64,000 nt of DNA from Microbacterium sorbitolivorans (GTDB taxonomy: Bacteria > Actinomycetota > Actinomycetes > Actinomycetales > Microbacteriaceae). The stretch covers positions 682,001 through 746,000 of the forward strand of contig NZ_KZ848473.1 of assembly GCF_003327285.1 (NCBI RefSeq), in the 5' to 3' direction. This document shows positions 18,243-27,377 of this stretch, piece after piece (within the stretch, counting starts at the first letter, position 1; each line of letters opens with the position of its first letter). The notes under the pieces are model-generated. The model was not told where the DNA came from. It ran no database searches and was given only the letters and a program-made list of their open reading frames with translations. Made by a program: the position numbers and the translations under genes.

Positions 18243-18275
18243 GGCCCGTCTCCTTTCGAGGAGGCGGGCCTTTTC
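18243..18275. terminator. Bidirectional terminator between rpsT and holA
   Basis: GGCCCGTCTCC and GGAGGCGGGCC form a near-perfect stem around TTTCGA. TTTT follows on the plus strand and a run of T-rich bases (from AAA upstream) on the minus strand, so it can serve both convergent genes. Confidence 0.8.
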
Positions 18276-18294
18276 TGTGGACGGATTCGGGGCG

Positions 18295-19329
18295 CTACGC
18301 CCCAAAGGGCGCGCGGGTCGCGACGACCGTCACCATGCGCTCGACGGCGAAGACGGGGTCGCGCGAGGCTCCCTTGACCTCGGCATCTGCCCGCGCGGTT
18401 GCCTGGATCGCGAGGCCGAGGGTCGACCCCGTCCAGCCCACGAGATCGCGCTGCGCGCGCTCGACCTGCCAGTCGGGCATGCCGAGGTCGCGCGCCACCT
18501 GACGAGCGGGCCCGCGCTTGCCGGCGACGCGCGCCATGGTGCGTAGCTTCATCGCGAACGCGGCGACGAGGGGCACCGGATCCGCGCCCGAGTCGAGCGC
18601 CTGGCGCAGGGCGACGAGCGCACCGCCGTGGTCGCCGGCGATCGCCATATCGGCGACGGCAAAGCCCGACATCTCGACGCGGCCGCCGTAGTAGCGCTCG
18701 ACGGTCGCGAGGTCGATCGTGCCGGTCGTGTCTTGGATGAGTTGCTGGCAGGCCGCAGCGAGCTCGGCAAGATCCCCGGCGAAGGCCCGCGTGACCGCCT
18801 CGAGCGCTTGCCTGTCAATCTTGCGACGGGCATGACGAAACTCGCCCGCGGCGAAGTTCGCGCGCTCGCCGTCCTTCTTGATAGCGGGGCACGGTACCTC
18901 GACGCCCCCGCCGAGCCCAGAGCGAATCGCGTCGAGCAGCTTCTTACCGCGCACGCTCGCGGCCGTGTGCCGCAGGATGACCGTCGCGCCGTCCTGGGGC
19001 GCCTCGAGGTAGGCGAGAGCCTCGGTGAGGAAGGCATCGTTGCACTTTTCGACGCCCGAGACGCGCACGAGGCGGGGCTCGCCGAAGAGTGACGGCGACG
19101 TGACCGCGAGAAGCGTTCCGGGTGCGTAGTCGTCGGCGCGAATGTCGGTGACCTCGAGCGACGGATCCTCGTCCTTCAGCTGGGTGCGCACGCCCGCGAT
19201 CGCGCGCTCCGCGCAGACCTCCTCGGATCCAAAAACGAGCACGATCGGCGCCGGGCGCGGCTCGCGCCACTCGAGCGTGGGGATCGCGGAGGGCTTTGCG
19301 GAGGATCCGGAGCGTCGTGGGGCGGCCAT
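18295..19329 (-). CDS. holA: DNA polymerase III delta subunit
   Basis: A 344-residue HolA/DUF1172 delta subunit of the clamp loader, which opens the beta clamp. N-terminal AAA-like domain (PIVLVFGSEEVCAERAIAGV, about residues 25-45), LFGEPRLVRVSGVEK, then the collar domain. ATG 19329 is chosen: a minus-strand TACCCT lies 6 nt upstream, a leaderless arrangement, and the longer frame is not conserved. Divergent from leuS, convergent with rpsT. Its usual comEC-holA-rpsT grouping is broken here by leuS. Confidence 0.93.
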   Translation of the reverse strand: MAAPRRSGSSAKPSAIPTLEWREPRPAPIVLVFGSEEVCAERAIAGVRTQLKDEDPSLEVTDIRADDYAPGTLLAVTSPSLFGEPRLVRVSGVEKCNDAFLTEALAYLEAPQDGATVILRHTAASVRGKKLLDAIRSGLGGGVEVPCPAIKKDGERANFAAGEFRHARRKIDRQALEAVTRAFAGDLAELAAACQQLIQDTTGTIDLATVERYYGGRVEMSGFAVADMAIAGDHGGALVALRQALDSGADPVPLVAAFAMKLRTMARVAGKRGPARQVARDLGMPDWQVERAQRDLVGWTGSTLGLAIQATARADAEVKGASRDPVFAVERMVTVVATRAPFGA

Positions 19330-19335
19330 TTCTCC

Positions 19336-19341
19336 AGGGTA
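19336..19341 (-). promoter_or_regulatory. -10 hexamer of holA (leaderless type)
   Basis: Minus-strand TACCCT with 6 nt to the ATG at 19329. Confidence 0.4.
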
Positions 19342-19444
19342 GTCGGCAGGTGCGACAAGGCTCCCGAGGTAACCTTGACTATCCCCTGTCATCCGCGCTC
19401 CAGGGCGCCGACAGACAAGCATCGATCGATAGGCCCCATCCACC

Positions 19445-21955
19445 GTGTCTGAATCCATCGCACCGGAAGAATTCGCCGAGCAGGCTCCCGATATCCACGC
19501 CATCCAGAACAAGTGGCAGGCGTACTGGGACGAGAACGGCACCTTCCTTGCGGGCGGCGACGAGGATCCGCGCCCGCGCAAGTACGTGCTCGCGATGTTC
19601 CCGTACCCCTCGGGCGACATGCACATGGGCCACGCGTCGAACTACCTCTACAGCGACATCGTCGCGCGCTACTGGCGCCACCGCGGCCACAACGTGATGC
19701 AGCCCATCGGCTGGGACTCGTTCGGCCTGCCCGCCGAGAACGCCGCCATCCAGCGCGGCGCGGATCCGCGTGAATGGACGTACGGCAACATCGCGCAGCA
19801 GCGCGAGAGCCTCGGCCGCTACGGCGTCTCGTTCGACTGGTCGCGCGTGCTCCACACGTCCGACCCCGAGTACTACCAGTGGAACCAGTGGCTGTTCCAG
19901 CAGATGTACGACCGCGGCCTCGCGTACCGCACCGAGAGCCCCGTCAACTGGTGCCCCAACGACCAGACCGTGCTCGCCAACGAGCAGGTCATCGACGGTG
20001 CGTGCGACCGTTGTGGCGCGACCGTGATCAAGAAGAAGCTCACGCAGTGGTACTTCAAGATCACCGACTACGCCGACCGCCTGCTCGACGACCTCGACCA
20101 GCTGGAGGGCCGCTGGCCGCACAAGGTGTTGCAGATGCAGCGCAACTGGATCGGCCGCTCGATCGGTGCCGACATCGACTTCGAGATCGAGGGTCGCGCC
20201 GACAAGGTCACCGTGTTCTCGACGCGCGCCGACACCCTGCACGGCGCGACCTTCATGGTCGTCGCCCCCGATAGCGACCTCGCCGCTGAGCTCGTCGCAA
20301 CGGCGAGCCCCGAAACGCGCATGCGCTTCCAGGACTACCTCGACCAGACGCAGAAGCAGACCGACATCGAGCGCCAGTCATCCGACCGCGAGAAGACCGG
20401 TGTTCCGCTCGAGCGCTTCGCGATCAACCCCGTCAACGGCGAGAAGCTGCCGATCTGGGCCGCAGACTACGTGCTGGCCGACTACGGACACGGCGCCGTC
20501 ATGGCCGTGCCCGCGCACGACCAGCGCGACCTCGACTTCGCTCTGAAGTTTGAGCTGCCGGTGCGCGTCGTGCTCGACACGTCGGCCGAGGGCGAGGAAC
20601 TCGCGAACCCCGCCGAGACCGGCGAGGCTCTGACGGGCGAGGGCGTGCTCATCAATTCCGGCGAGCTCGACGGTCTGCCGAAGGCAGACGCGATCGCGCG
20701 CATGATCGAGATTCTGGCGGATTCCGGATCCGGTCGCGCGTCGAAGCAGTACCGCCTGCGCGACTGGCTGATCTCCCGCCAGCGCTTCTGGGGCACGCCG
20801 ATCCCGATGATCCACACGGCCGACGGCCGCATCGAGAAGGTTCCCTCCGACCAGCTGCCCGTGAGGCTCCCCGTCGCGAAGGACATCGACCTCAAGCCCA
20901 AGGGCACCTCGCCCCTGGGCGGCGCGACCGAGTGGGTCACGACGGTCGACCCCGTGACGGGCGAGCAGGCGCTACGCGACCCCGACACGATGGACACCTT
21001 CGTCGACAGCTCCTGGTACTACCTGCGCTTCCTCTCGCCGAAGAGCGACCAGTTCGCCTTCGACCCGAACGAGGCCGATCGCTGGGCTCCCGTCGACACG
21101 TACATCGGTGGCGTCGAGCACGCGATCCTGCACCTGCTGTACGCGCGCTTCATCACGAAGGTGCTGCACGACATGGGCCTCGTGAAGTTCACCGAGCCCT
21201 TCAGCGCGCTTATCAACCAGGGCATGGTCCTGCTCGACGGCTCGAAGATGTCGAAGTCGAAGGGCAACCTCGTGCAGGTGTCCGAGCAGCTCGACGAGAA
21301 CGGATCCGACGCCGTGCGCGTCGCGCTCGCCTTCGCCGGCCCGGTGGAGGACGACAAGGACTGGAACGACGTGCACACGGCGGGCGCGAAGAAGTTCCTC
21401 GCCCGCGCGCTGCGCGCCGCCCAGGACGTCGCCTCGGAGCCCGGAATCTCGTTCGACGGCGGCGACAAGGCGCTCCGCGGCGTCACGCACCACCTGCTAA
21501 ACGACGCCCCCGGCCTCGTCGAGCAGACGAAGTACAACGTCGTCGTCGCCCGCCTCATGGAGCTCGTCAACGCGATCCGCAAGACGATCGACTCGGGCGC
21601 GGGCGCCGCGGATCCGGCGGTCCGCGAGGCCGTCGAGACCGTCGCCGTCGTGCTCGACCTCGTCGCCCCGCACACGGCGGAGGAGATGTGGGAGATCCTC
21701 GGCCACGCGCCGAGCGTGAGCGCCGTCGATTGGGCCCCCGCCGACCCCGCGCTCCTCGTCGAGGACGAGGTCACGGCCGTCGTGCAGGTTAACGGCAAGG
21801 TGCGCTCGCAGCTTCAGGTTCCGGCCGACATCTCGGTCGACGACCTCGAGAAGCTCGCCCGCGAAGACGAGAAGGTGTTGCGCTTCATCGGCGACAAGCA
21901 GATCTTCAAGGCGATCGTGCGCGCGCCGAAGCTCGTGAGCCTCGTCGTCAAGTAA
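19445..21955 (+). CDS. leuS: Leucyl-tRNA synthetase
   Basis: An 836-residue class I synthetase. HIGH-type motif [11 protein letters not shown] (about residues 55-65), editing domain in the middle ([17 protein letters not shown]), and KMSKS near 600 ([11 protein letters not shown]). Start at GTG 19445 (SESIAPEEF). It charges tRNA-Leu. It has its own promoter region between it and holA and is followed by a hairpin terminator. GGATCC sites, absent from the operon to its left, resume here. Confidence 0.97.
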   Translation: MSESIAPEEFAEQAPDIHAIQNKWQAYWDENGTFLAGGDEDPRPRKYVLAMFPYPSGDMHMGHASNYLYSDIVARYWRHRGHNVMQPIGWDSFGLPAENAAIQRGADPREWTYGNIAQQRESLGRYGVSFDWSRVLHTSDPEYYQWNQWLFQQMYDRGLAYRTESPVNWCPNDQTVLANEQVIDGACDRCGATVIKKKLTQWYFKITDYADRLLDDLDQLEGRWPHKVLQMQRNWIGRSIGADIDFEIEGRADKVTVFSTRADTLHGATFMVVAPDSDLAAELVATASPETRMRFQDYLDQTQKQTDIERQSSDREKTGVPLERFAINPVNGEKLPIWAADYVLADYGHGAVMAVPAHDQRDLDFALKFELPVRVVLDTSAEGEELANPAETGEALTGEGVLINSGELDGLPKADAIARMIEILADSGSGRASKQYRLRDWLISRQRFWGTPIPMIHTADGRIEKVPSDQLPVRLPVAKDIDLKPKGTSPLGGATEWVTTVDPVTGEQALRDPDTMDTFVDSSWYYLRFLSPKSDQFAFDPNEADRWAPVDTYIGGVEHAILHLLYARFITKVLHDMGLVKFTEPFSALINQGMVLLDGSKMSKSKGNLVQVSEQLDENGSDAVRVALAFAGPVEDDKDWNDVHTAGAKKFLARALRAAQDVASEPGISFDGGDKALRGVTHHLLNDAPGLVEQTKYNVVVARLMELVNAIRKTIDSGAGAADPAVREAVETVAVVLDLVAPHTAEEMWEILGHAPSVSAVDWAPADPALLVEDEVTAVVQVNGKVRSQLQVPADISVDDLEKLAREDEKVLRFIGDKQIFKAIVRAPKLVSLVVK

Positions 21956-21971
21956 TCGCTTCTCACCACGA

Positions 21972-22001
21972 AGGGCGTCCCGTTCGCGGGGCGCCCTTTT
22001 G
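21972..22001 (+). terminator. Rho-independent terminator of leuS
   Basis: GGGCGTCCC / GGGGCGCCC stem around GTTCGC followed by TTTT, 17 nt after the leuS stop. Confidence 0.8.
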
Positions 22002-22089
22002 GCGTGTCGCGGGGGCGGGGCAGCGTGTCCACAGGCCCCTTTTCGGCGCCGAGTTTTCCCCATCCCGGTCGCGGGCACGGCGCTGCGCC

Positions 22090-22095
22090 TAGCGT
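22090..22095 (+). promoter_or_regulatory. -10 hexamer of comEA (leaderless type)
   Basis: TAGCGT with 7 nt to the comEA ATG at 22103; no ribosome binding site at a normal distance. Confidence 0.5.
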
Positions 22096-22102
22096 CGGAG
22101 CC

Positions 22103-22702
22103 ATGTCAGACCTCGAGGCATACGGGCGGGCCTCGCCCCGCGCGCGCCTCGGCGTGGGCGCCGCGATAGCGCTCGTGCTGCTGGCGCTCGCCGTCACGGT
22201 CGGCATCGGCATCTGGCGCGGCCACTCGACGCCCGCCGAGGTCGTCGCCTCCACCGACGAGTCGGCGTTCGAGCCGGAGGCGGCCGCCGAGATCTACGTA
22301 CACGTGGCGGGCGCCGTCGCCTTGCCCGGCCTCTACGTGCTCGCCCCCGACGCCCGCGTGATCGACGCCGTCTCGGCCGCGGGCGGGCTCGCGGGCGACG
22401 CGGATCCGTCGGCCATCAATCTCGCCCGCACGCTCGCCGACGGCGAGCAGCTCGTCGTCCCGCGCGAGGGCGAGGCGCCGCCCGCGACCGCGGGAGGCGG
22501 ATCCGCGGGCGGGCTCGTCAACATCAACACCGCCGATGCCGTGACGCTCGAGACGCTGCCGGGCGTCGGTCCCGCGCTCGCGTCGCGCATCATCGCGTGG
22601 CGCGAGTCGGAGGGGCCGTTCACGGCCGTCGACGACCTCCTCGCGGTCTCGGGCATCGGGCCGCGCGTGCTCGAGTCGCTCCGCGAGCTGGTGACGGTGT
22701 GA
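22103..22702 (+). CDS. comEA: ComEA family DNA-binding protein
   Basis: A 199-residue protein: short cytosolic N-terminus, one membrane helix (about residues 16-38), a SLBB domain (VHVAGAVALPGLYVLAPDARVIDAVSAAGG), a glycine-rich linker, then a helix-hairpin-helix pair (VNINTADAVTLETLPGVGPALASRIIAWRE and VSGIGPRVLESLREL). This is the DNA receptor of natural competence systems, anchored outside the membrane. It overlaps comEC by 4 nt (GTGA). No other competence gene is in the window. Confidence 0.93.
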   Translation: MSDLEAYGRASPRARLGVGAAIALVLLALAVTVGIGIWRGHSTPAEVVASTDESAFEPEAAAEIYVHVAGAVALPGLYVLAPDARVIDAVSAAGGLAGDADPSAINLARTLADGEQLVVPREGEAPPATAGGGSAGGLVNINTADAVTLETLPGVGPALASRIIAWRESEGPFTAVDDLLAVSGIGPRVLESLRELVTV

Positions 22703-24966
22703 GGCGCGATCTGCGGCTGTTGCCCGTGGCCCTGGCCACGTGGGCGGTCGCGCTCGCGTGCGTGCTGTGGCCGGCGGCCGCGGGTGCCGCGGCAATCGGA
22801 TCCTGGTGCGCGGCCGGCGCCGCCCTCGCGGCCGCGTTTCTCACCCGCCGGGGCGCACTCGCGCTCGCCTCCGTCGTCTGCGCGGCCGCGGCCATCGCGG
22901 CGAGCGGCGTGTGGCTCGCGCTTCCCTCCCGCGACGCGGCTGCCGAGGCCCTCGACGGGCAGGTGAGGGACCTCGTCGTGCACGTGACGACGAAGGTCGA
23001 GCCGACGCTCGGCGGGGTGCGGTTCAGCGGATCCGTGATCGTCGACGGATCCTCGGCCCTCGTCGCCGTGCGGCTGAGCGGCGAGATCCCGGAGGATCTC
23101 GACCTCGGCGCGCGGGTGTCGGTGACGGGCGGCGGCCAGCCGACGGATCCGGGCGAGGCCGCCGCGGCGATCGTCTTCGCGCGGTCGGCGGAAGTGGTCG
23201 ACGCGCCACCGCACGTGTTCGGCGTCGCGAGCGCGCTGCGGCGCGGTTTCGTCGATGACGTGGTTCGCGGGCTCCCGGATCCGGGCGGCGGCCTGCTGCC
23301 CGGGCTCTCGGTCGGCGAGACGAGCGCCGTCTCGGACGAGCTTGACGCACACATGAAGGCGTCGTCGCTCTCGCATTTGACCGCGGTTTCGGGAAGCAAT
23401 TGCTCGCTTGTCGTGGGTCTCGCGTACGGCGCGTGCGCGCTGTGCGGCCTCGGTCGGCGCACGCGCATCGCCGTCGCAACGGCGGTTCTCGCGGGCTTCG
23501 TGGTGCTCGTGACGCCCGAGGCGAGCGTCATCCGCGCCGCGGCGATGAGCGCGATCGGGATGTTCGCGCTCCTGCTCGGCCGGCGCGGCGCGGGAGCCGC
23601 GGTGCTCGCGCTCGCGGTGACGGTGCTCGTCGTCGCGGATCCGTGGCTTGCGACCTCCTTCGGATTCCTGCTCTCGGCGGCCGCGACCGGCGCCCTGCTG
23701 CTGCTCGCGGAGCCGCTCGCGCGCGGGCTGGGGCGCTGGATGCCCCGTGCGCTCGCCCTCGGCATCGCCGTGCCGCTCGCCGCGCAGCTCGTGTGCGGGC
23801 CGATCATCGTGCTCTTCGCGCCGGAGGTCGCGCTCTACGGGGTCGTCGCGAACATGATTGCGGGGCCGGGCGCGCCCATCGCGACCGTCCTGGGGCTCGT
23901 GGCGTGCCTCGCGCAACCGATCCCGCCGCTCGCGCTCGGCGCCGCCGCGATCGCGTGGTTACCGTCGGCGTGGATCGCGCAGACCGCCGAGACCTTCGCG
24001 ACGCTTCCCGCCGCGCGGCTCGGCTGGAGCGAGGGCTGGCTAGGGTTCGCCCTCCTCACGGCGCTCGGGGCCGCGTGCGCCGCCGTCATCTGCCGCGTGC
24101 GGCCGCGGTGGCTGCGCAGGCTCTCGGGCGCCGCCCTCGCGGTGATCGTCGGATCCGGTGCCGGGATGGTCGTGCTCGCGGGCGTCGCGGGACCCCTCAC
24201 CGCCCCGCGCGACTGGGCGATCGCGCTCTGCGACGTCGGGCAGGGCGACGCGATCCTGCTGCGATCGGCGGGCCACACGGCGATCGTCGACACCGGCCCC
24301 GACGTCAGGGCCCTCGAGGCGTGCCTCAGCCGGCTCGGCGTCGACGACATCGACGTCGCGTTCCTGACGCACTTCGACGCCGACCACGTCACGGGCGTGC
24401 CCGCCCTCGCGGGACGCGCGCACACGATCATCTACGGGCCCGCCTCGGGCCCGGGCGAGCTCGCCGACGCGCGCGCCGTCACGGACGACGTGAGGGAGGG
24501 ATCCGCGGGCCTGTCCGGCACGCTCGGCAACGCGAGCTGGCGCGTGCTCTGGCCCCGCGCCGGATCCCGCGCCTTCGAACCCGGGAACGACACGAGCCTC
24601 ATCGTCGAAATCGCGGGGCCCGACCTGCCGCACACGATCCTGCTCGGCGACCTCGGCGAGGACGCGCAGCGGCTCCTCGGCGCGGAAGCGGACCTCGGCC
24701 CCGTCGACGTCGTGAAGGTCTCACACCACGGTAGCCGCGACCACTCGCCCGCGCTCTACGCGGCGCTGCGCCCGCGCATCGCCCTCATCGGCGTCGGCGA
24801 GAACGACTACGGGCACCCACACCCGGATCTGCTCGCGACCCTCGCACGTACGGGCTCACGGGTCGCGCGCAGCGACACCGACGGGCTCGTGCTCGTCGGC
24901 TACGAGGATGGCGAACTCACGCTCTGGCGAGAGAACCCCGCCGCGGCGCCGCCAGACGACGGCTGA
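22699..24966 (+). CDS. comEC: ComEC/Rec2 family DNA-uptake channel
   Basis: A 755-residue polytopic protein starting at GTG 22699, overlapping the comEA stop. N-terminal helices, an outer OB-like DUF4131 region (about 75-190), the Competence domain with HLTAVSGSNCSLV (about 220-240) and about ten helices, and a C-terminal metallo-beta-lactamase domain with HFDADH (about 555) and SHHGSRDHS. It moves single-stranded DNA across the membrane. Many actinobacteria carry comEA/comEC without demonstrated competence. Confidence 0.93.
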   Translation: MRRDLRLLPVALATWAVALACVLWPAAAGAAAIGSWCAAGAALAAAFLTRRGALALASVVCAAAAIAASGVWLALPSRDAAAEALDGQVRDLVVHVTTKVEPTLGGVRFSGSVIVDGSSALVAVRLSGEIPEDLDLGARVSVTGGGQPTDPGEAAAAIVFARSAEVVDAPPHVFGVASALRRGFVDDVVRGLPDPGGGLLPGLSVGETSAVSDELDAHMKASSLSHLTAVSGSNCSLVVGLAYGACALCGLGRRTRIAVATAVLAGFVVLVTPEASVIRAAAMSAIGMFALLLGRRGAGAAVLALAVTVLVVADPWLATSFGFLLSAAATGALLLLAEPLARGLGRWMPRALALGIAVPLAAQLVCGPIIVLFAPEVALYGVVANMIAGPGAPIATVLGLVACLAQPIPPLALGAAAIAWLPSAWIAQTAETFATLPAARLGWSEGWLGFALLTALGAACAAVICRVRPRWLRRLSGAALAVIVGSGAGMVVLAGVAGPLTAPRDWAIALCDVGQGDAILLRSAGHTAIVDTGPDVRALEACLSRLGVDDIDVAFLTHFDADHVTGVPALAGRAHTIIYGPASGPGELADARAVTDDVREGSAGLSGTLGNASWRVLWPRAGSRAFEPGNDTSLIVEIAGPDLPHTILLGDLGEDAQRLLGAEADLGPVDVVKVSHHGSRDHSPALYAALRPRIALIGVGENDYGHPHPDLLATLARTGSRVARSDTDGLVLVGYEDGELTLWRENPAAAPPDDG

Positions 24967-24993
24967 TCAGGGATCCACATAACGGGCCTGCAC

Positions 24994-24999
24994 TAAACT
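24994..24999 (+). promoter_or_regulatory. -10 hexamer of the DedA gene (leaderless type)
   Basis: TAAACT with 6 nt to GTG 25006; no Shine-Dalgarno sequence precedes the start. Confidence 0.5.
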
Positions 25000-25005
25000 C
25001 CTCTC

Positions 25006-25647
25006 GTGATTAACGATGTCCTGACTACGATTCTCGACTTTGTCGAGGGAGTGTCTCCGGTACTTCGCACGCTCATCGCGTCGGTGGCGATGATGCTCGA
25101 GACGAGCGTTCTCGTCGGGCTCATCGTTCCGGGCGACACCATCGTTCTCGTGACGGCGACGAGCGTGACGACGTTCCTCGAGGGGCTCGTTCTCGGCGCG
25201 TGCATCGTCGCGGGCGCGTTTGCCGGCGAGACGATCGGCTACATGGTCGGCCGCTGGGCCGGTCCGTGGCTGCGGAGATCGCGCGTCGGCGGCTGGATCG
25301 GCGAGCGCAATTGGGAGCGCGCCGAGAAGTACCTGCAGCGCCGCGGCGGCATCGCGATCTTCTTCTCCCGCTTCCTGCCGGTGCTGCACTCGATCGTGCC
25401 GCTCACGGTGGGGATGTCGGGGTACGCGTACCGCAAGTTCGTCGCCTGGACCCTGCCGGCGTGCGCCCTGTGGTCGGCCATCTACATCACGATCGCCGCG
25501 GGAGCCGCCGAGACATACCGCGAGCTCTCGGGCAGTGCGCACTGGGCGGGGTTTGCCTTCATCGGCATCATCGCCGCCGGGATGCTGCTGATCTTCGCGG
25601 GAAAGAAGCTTTTGGGCTGGTTTGAGCACCGGCACATGAAAGACTGA
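25006..25647 (+). CDS. DedA family membrane protein
   Basis: A 213-residue DedA/SNARE-associated (VTT domain) protein. The signature is present: LVPGD-like VPGDTIVLVTA (about 41-50), GETIGYMVGRWAGPWL (about 75-90) and the amphipathic FFSRFLPVLHSIVPLTVGMSGYAYRKF (about 118-145). About five hydrophobic segments and a basic C-terminus. Members are proposed lipid transporters (undecaprenyl phosphate, phosphatidylethanolamine) that support envelope homeostasis. Start GTG 25006. It is followed 5 nt later by the DUF2183 gene, so the pair are probably co-transcribed. Confidence 0.92.
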   Translation: MINDVLTTILDFVEGVSPVLRTLIASVAMMLETSVLVGLIVPGDTIVLVTATSVTTFLEGLVLGACIVAGAFAGETIGYMVGRWAGPWLRRSRVGGWIGERNWERAEKYLQRRGGIAIFFSRFLPVLHSIVPLTVGMSGYAYRKFVAWTLPACALWSAIYITIAAGAAETYRELSGSAHWAGFAFIGIIAAGMLLIFAGKKLLGWFEHRHMKD

Positions 25648-25652
25648 TTCCG

Positions 25653-26690
25653 ATGGCTTCTCGACCGGCACAGCCCGCCCGAAACCCGCACAAGATCCTG
25701 TGGGTCGCACGCGTAGAGCGTAGGTTCCACTCGTGGCGTGAGCGCCGCGCGCGCAAGCATGGCCGCACGCCCGAGGTCGTGCCGTTCCCCGGATACGGCG
25801 GCGACGGCTGGGTGCGCGTGCTCGGCCGCGTGATGATCCTGCCGCCCGGCGGTCGCCGGCGCCGCAACGACGGCGCCCGCGGCTGGCGCTCCTTCGCCGG
25901 CATCGCCGTCGGCTATGCGACCGTGAAGATCACCGTCGGCGGCGAGACCCACGAGGTCGCCGCCGATCGCGGAGGCGTCATCGACATCCGCGTGCCCGCG
26001 ACCCTCGAGCCCGGCTGGCAGACGCTGACGATGTCGGTCGAGAACGGCGAGCCCGCGACCGCGCATGTCTACATCGTGGATCCGGCCGCCCGTTTCGGCG
26101 TGATCAGCGATGTCGACGACACCGTCATGGTGACGGCGCTCCCCCGCCCGCTGCTCGCGGCGTGGAACTCGTTCGTGCTCAACGAGCACGCGCGGCAGCC
26201 GGTACCCGGCATGGCGGTGCTGCTCGAGCGCCTCATGACCGAGCACCCCGGCGCGCCCATGATCTACCTGTCGACGGGCGCCTGGAACGTCGCGCCGACA
26301 CTCAACCGCTTCCTGCACCGGCACCTCTTTCCCCGCGGCGCCATGCTGCTCACCGACTGGGGCCCCACGCACGACCGCTGGTTCCGTAGCGGACGCCTTC
26401 ACAAGGAGACCAACCTTCGGCGCATCGCCGAGGAGTTCCCGAACATCACCTGGCTGCTCGTCGGCGATGACGGCCAGCACGACGACGAGATCTACACGCA
26501 GTTCACCGTCGAACACCCCGAGTCAGTCGCGGGCGTCGCGATCCGTCGCCTGACGACCACCGAGGCCGTGCTCGCCGGTGGCCGCACCTCGGTCGACAAC
26601 CACTCTGCCGCGGCCGGCGTGCCGTGGGTGACCGCCAACGACGGCGCGGGTCTTGCCTCGCGGCTGCGCGCGGTGGGGATCCTCTCGTAG
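25653..26690 (+). CDS. App1-like DUF2183 phosphatase
   Basis: A 345-residue protein. A basic N-terminus precedes an N-terminal beta domain, then the DUF2183 catalytic domain with the HAD-type motif SDVDDTV (about residues 151-157, DxDxT) and later YLSTGAWN and VGDDGQHDDEIY. Yeast App1 is a phosphatidate phosphatase of this family; the bacterial substrate is untested. No signal peptide. Co-transcription with the DedA gene suggests phospholipid or polyprenyl-phosphate metabolism, which is inference. One palindromic repeat starts right after its stop codon. Confidence 0.88.
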   Translation: MASRPAQPARNPHKILWVARVERRFHSWRERRARKHGRTPEVVPFPGYGGDGWVRVLGRVMILPPGGRRRRNDGARGWRSFAGIAVGYATVKITVGGETHEVAADRGGVIDIRVPATLEPGWQTLTMSVENGEPATAHVYIVDPAARFGVISDVDDTVMVTALPRPLLAAWNSFVLNEHARQPVPGMAVLLERLMTEHPGAPMIYLSTGAWNVAPTLNRFLHRHLFPRGAMLLTDWGPTHDRWFRSGRLHKETNLRRIAEEFPNITWLLVGDDGQHDDEIYTQFTVEHPESVAGVAIRRLTTTEAVLAGGRTSVDNHSAAAGVPWVTANDGAGLASRLRAVGILS

Positions 26691-26771
26691 CCGTAAGTGC
26701 GGGGATGGCCCCGAACTGCGGACCCAGTAGGGGAAACCCTCCGTACTACGGGGCCATCTCCGAAGTACCGG
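26691..26771. repeat. Nested palindromic repeat, copy 0
   Basis: An 81-bp imperfect inverted repeat of the same family as the array at 27378-27719. Two direct half-sites of the AACTGCGGA type about 20 bp apart face two inverted half-sites of the TCCGNANTAC type, so the unit can fold into one long hairpin. The conserved core is GGCCCCGAACTGCGGA paired with TCCGTACTACGGGGCC. It starts directly after the DUF2183 stop codon and precedes the acetyltransferase gene. Confidence 0.85.
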
Positions 26772-26820
26772 TGTTTTCACCGGCCCACGTCGCCTCTACG
26801 CCCGACTATGGAAGGCTGGT

Positions 26821-27369
26821 GTGGTGCCGTCGTTTCCCTCGCTTATTGTCACTATTGACCAGGAACTTGTCGCGAGCGAGGTGCGACAGGGCGACGAAGA
26901 AGTCCTTGTCGCTGCATGTACCGACGCGACAACGCGACTGTGGCTTCCCTTGCCGGATCCGTACACGCCTGAGCTCGCGCGAGAATGGTGCGCCGCCATC
27001 GCGCCTGCAATGCGGACTGCAGGAACAGGTCTCGTGCTCGCCGTACGCGAGCACGGTGATATGGTCGCAAACATAGATGCGAAACGTGTCGATTGGCGCG
27101 CTCGCACCTGCGAGTTGAGTTACTGGACCGCACCACACGCACGCGGTCGCGGGATCCTGCCGCGTGCGTTGCGAGCGATCGCCGAGTCGCTGATCCGCGA
27201 GCTCGGTTTCGAGCGGATCGAACTGCGCATTGCGCCGAAAAATGCTGCGTCTCTCCGCGTCGCGGAGAAGGCTGGCTTCCTCCGCGAAGGAACCGCACGC
27301 AACGCAGGATTCACCGATGCAGGCCGCAATGATCTGGTGATCTGGTCGCTGATCCCAGAGGACCTCTAG
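26821..27369 (+). CDS. GNAT family N-acetyltransferase (RimJ/RimL-like)
   Basis: A 182-residue GNAT of the Acetyltransf_3 type. Acetyl-CoA loop HARGRGILPRALRAIAESLIRELGFERIELRI (about residues 104-136) and NAASLRVAEKAGFLREG near the end are clear. Such enzymes acetylate protein N-termini, amino sugars or drugs; the substrate is unknown. Start GTG 26821 is likely. Base use at third positions is visibly looser than in neighbours, and the gene is bracketed by palindromic repeats (one before, three after), so it may be an insertion. Confidence 0.88.
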   Translation: MVPSFPSLIVTIDQELVASEVRQGDEEVLVAACTDATTRLWLPLPDPYTPELAREWCAAIAPAMRTAGTGLVLAVREHGDMVANIDAKRVDWRARTCELSYWTAPHARGRGILPRALRAIAESLIRELGFERIELRIAPKNAASLRVAEKAGFLREGTARNAGFTDAGRNDLVIWSLIPEDL

Positions 27370-27377
27370 CCCCCGCG

